In this document: positions 4,950-5,183 of the stretch, piece by piece
Position numbering within the stretch: the first letter of the stretch is position 1
Layout: the number at the start of each line of letters is the position of its first letter
Source: Treponema sp.
GTDB taxonomy: Bacteria > Spirochaetota > Spirochaetia > Treponematales > Breznakiellaceae
NCBI GenBank assembly: GCA_031258265.1
Contig: JAIRNB010000232.1
Coordinates: 1-5,183 of the forward strand
DNA: 5,183 bases
Direction of reading: 5' to 3'
Program-made: the position numbers and the translations under genes
Notes under the pieces: generated by a model
Seen by the model: the letters and a program-made list of their open reading frames with translations, nothing else
Told to the model about the DNA's origin: nothing
Databases searched by the model: none

Positions 4950-5183
4950 TTATTGCTGGCTCAGGTACTTATTATATATGGCAACCAAATCTTTGGAACC
5001 CTGCCTCTCCAATTCCGAGAGATAGGTGTTCCAGTCGGCGTCGCTGTTAATATTGCGCTGTCCGACGACAAACTCCGACCAGGCCTTCTCCTTGTAGGGG
5101 TGAATCAAAGCCATGATGTCCGAAATACGGTTCCCGTCATCCTCGCTCATGGCCATGGGAGGAATGAACATCTCATTCGGGAT
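4950..5183 (-). CDS. ABC sugar transporter substrate-binding protein, LplA-type, C-terminal fragment
   Basis: Only the last 77 residues are in the window; the frame is open to the edge, starting IPNEMFIPP, so the ATG at 5171 is internal and not the start. The fragment has the C-terminal pattern of large extracellular solute-binding proteins of the LplA group: a run through SDIMALIHPYKEKAWSEFVVG, then DADWNTYLSELERQG, then an amphipathic end VAIYNKYLSQQ. Full-length relatives are about 500-560 residues, with a lipoprotein signal that would lie beyond the window. The protein would bind an oligosaccharide outside the membrane and pass it to two permeases, probably encoded further upstream. The following xylosidase gene suggests xylo-oligosaccharides as substrate, which is inference from context. 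Stop is TAA at 4950-4952. Confidence 0.8.
   Translation of the reverse strand: MPNEMFIPPMAMSEDDGNRISDIMALIHPYKEKAWSEFVVGQRNINSDADWNTYLSELERQGSKDLVAIYNKYLSQQ

Overview
The window looks like a piece of a GC-moderate to GC-rich bacterial chromosome with two convergent transcription units separated by repeat-rich, hairpin-rich DNA. The source is inferred, with modest confidence, to be a spirochaete of the Treponema type, perhaps from a plant-polymer-fed gut. The basis is an LplA-type sugar-binding protein beside a GH120-type xylosidase, plus the general style of the proteins. Nothing in the window is a taxonomic marker, so this stays an inference.

Layout: positions 1-325 hold one copy of a complex intergenic repeat (about 1-213) and the short leader of a plus-strand gene. 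Positions 326-2218 encode a 630-residue, N-terminally anchored extracytoplasmic protein that I do not recognise. Positions 2219-2846 (628 bp, no gene) are almost entirely hairpins. They include an inverted, longer copy of the left repeat (2375-2621), a third diverged copy of its core (2622-2657), and a very GC-rich block (about 2700-2830). Positions 2847-4847 on the minus strand encode a 666-residue right-handed beta-helix enzyme that I identify as a GH120 beta-xylosidase (XylC-like). Upstream of it, 4950-5183 on the minus strand is the C-terminal end of an ABC-transporter sugar-binding protein, cut by the window edge.

Function: the minus-strand genes make sense together. The binding protein would capture an oligosaccharide outside the cell, permeases (expected beyond 5183) would import it, and the beta-xylosidase, which lacks a signal peptide, would cleave it to xylose in the cytoplasm. 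A hairpin with a U-rich tail lies between the two genes and probably lowers expression of the enzyme relative to the binding protein.

The most interesting part is the repeat family. The two inverted copies flanking the 630-residue gene agree at 27 of 28 bases in their core. In two separate hairpins the stem sequences differ between copies yet remain fully paired through compensatory changes. That argues for selection on, or mobilisation through, a folded RNA or single-stranded DNA form rather than coding.
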